The notes beneath the pieces are model-generated. The model was not told the origin of the DNA and did not search any database. It saw only the letters and a list, made by a program, of their open reading frames with translations. A program made the translations under genes and the position numbers. DNA of 55,254 nucleotides from Bacteroidales bacterium (GTDB taxonomy: Bacteria; Bacteroidota; Bacteroidia; Bacteroidales; P3), in the NCBI GenBank assembly GCA_017561155.1, contig JAFZDP010000062.1:1-55254 (forward strand). The letters are read 5' to 3'. Shown piece after piece: positions 55,114 to 55,254 of this stretch (its first letter is position 1; each line of letters starts with the position of its first letter).

Positions 55114-55169
55114 GCATAGCGGGCTATGCGATTGAAAAAGAAATAGAAAGATTTCGGCAAAAAACGCAA
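55114..55169. repeat. 56-bp dispersed direct repeat, right copy
   Basis: Exact copy, same orientation, of 18-73, with the same 7-bp-arm palindrome at its left edge. Just before it, 55087-55107 is a near-palindrome (AGACG...CGTCT), so the copy sits in a hairpin-rich tail of the contig. No gene is visible from here to the window end. Confidence 0.85.
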
Positions 55170-55254
55170 CGTTGCGATTAAGCGAGTAAAGAGCAATGCC
55201 TAAGCATTAGCTATTTCGAGCGATAGCAACATCGACAAAGTCAAAGCACACAAA

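Larger units (their letters stand above)
54610..55254. other. Contig tail, no gene
   Basis: After the pyrD terminator this region has the TTTACGTT array, a small palindrome near 55087-55107 and the right copy of the 56-bp repeat. Short frames at the far end are not convincing. Confidence 0.6.

Noticed and set aside
1-55254. Circular element (plasmid or phage) suggested by the repeated ends
   Set aside because: The repeat is internal to both ends and flanking bases differ; the gene content is chromosomal housekeeping with no replication or phage genes.

Overview
The window looks like chromosomal DNA of a low-GC member of the Bacteroidota, probably order Bacteroidales. Several secreted proteins end in type IX secretion (T9SS) sorting domains, type A and type B. 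Many gene starts are preceded by the Bacteroidetes -7 box TAnnTTTG. Three HU-like DNA-binding proteins of the Bacteroidetes-expanded 'HIG' kind lie together. RNase Y/ZapA, RibBA, a KpsF-type isomerase and a class 1B PyrD/PyrK pair are all typical of the phylum. No genus can be named from the sequence alone. A 56-bp identical direct repeat lies near both ends, suggesting an assembly contig that stops at a dispersed repeat.

Layout. 0.9-17.8 kb is leftward: an orphan sensor kinase, lgt and a secreted zinc protease; rny, a possible 6S-like RNA, zapA and a coiled-coil partner; ribBA; a TPR protein with an outer-membrane barrel; and a type B T9SS cargo. 18.8-23.7 kb is rightward: sugar nucleotidyltransferase, AddB-like nuclease, small barrel, tsaB. 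23.8-28.1 kb is leftward (tyrS and a T9SS BNR-like protein). 28.4-30.1 kb is rightward (M28 peptidase, dgkA-like kinase). 30.4-36.5 kb is leftward (PLP gamma-lyase; SGNH-hydrolase/PKD cargo with radA; paralogous-domain lipoprotein; three HU-like genes). 37.2-41.3 kb is rightward (M1 peptidase, hutH). 41.7-47.9 kb is one rightward operon: ABC ATPase, small membrane protein, thioredoxin-fold protein without its CXXC, GIN-domain lipoprotein, three related membrane proteins and a YtrA-type GntR repressor. A matching operator-like inverted repeat sits at the operon promoter. A ZIP transporter, two identical tRNA-Lys genes, a KdsD-type isomerase, recQ and pyrK-pyrD complete the window.

Most unusual structure. 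At least seven intergenic regions hold arrays of degenerate units spaced 22 bp apart, sometimes 23. They contain direct and inverted copies of short motifs, and some motifs are shared between distant arrays (18.3, 30.2 and 48.1 kb; 0.3 and 18.1 kb). The most regular array has four copies of a 15-bp palindrome GCAAAyGGCATyTGC at exactly 22-bp spacing. It lies between the three-gene HU-like operon and a good leftward promoter candidate about 490 bp upstream, so it may be a structured leader or an operator of that operon. A two-helical-turn spacing fits phased binding by a nucleoid-type protein. That link is inference.

Limits. Functions are assigned from motifs and remembered family features without database searches. 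Promoters, terminators and the ncRNA are judged by eye.
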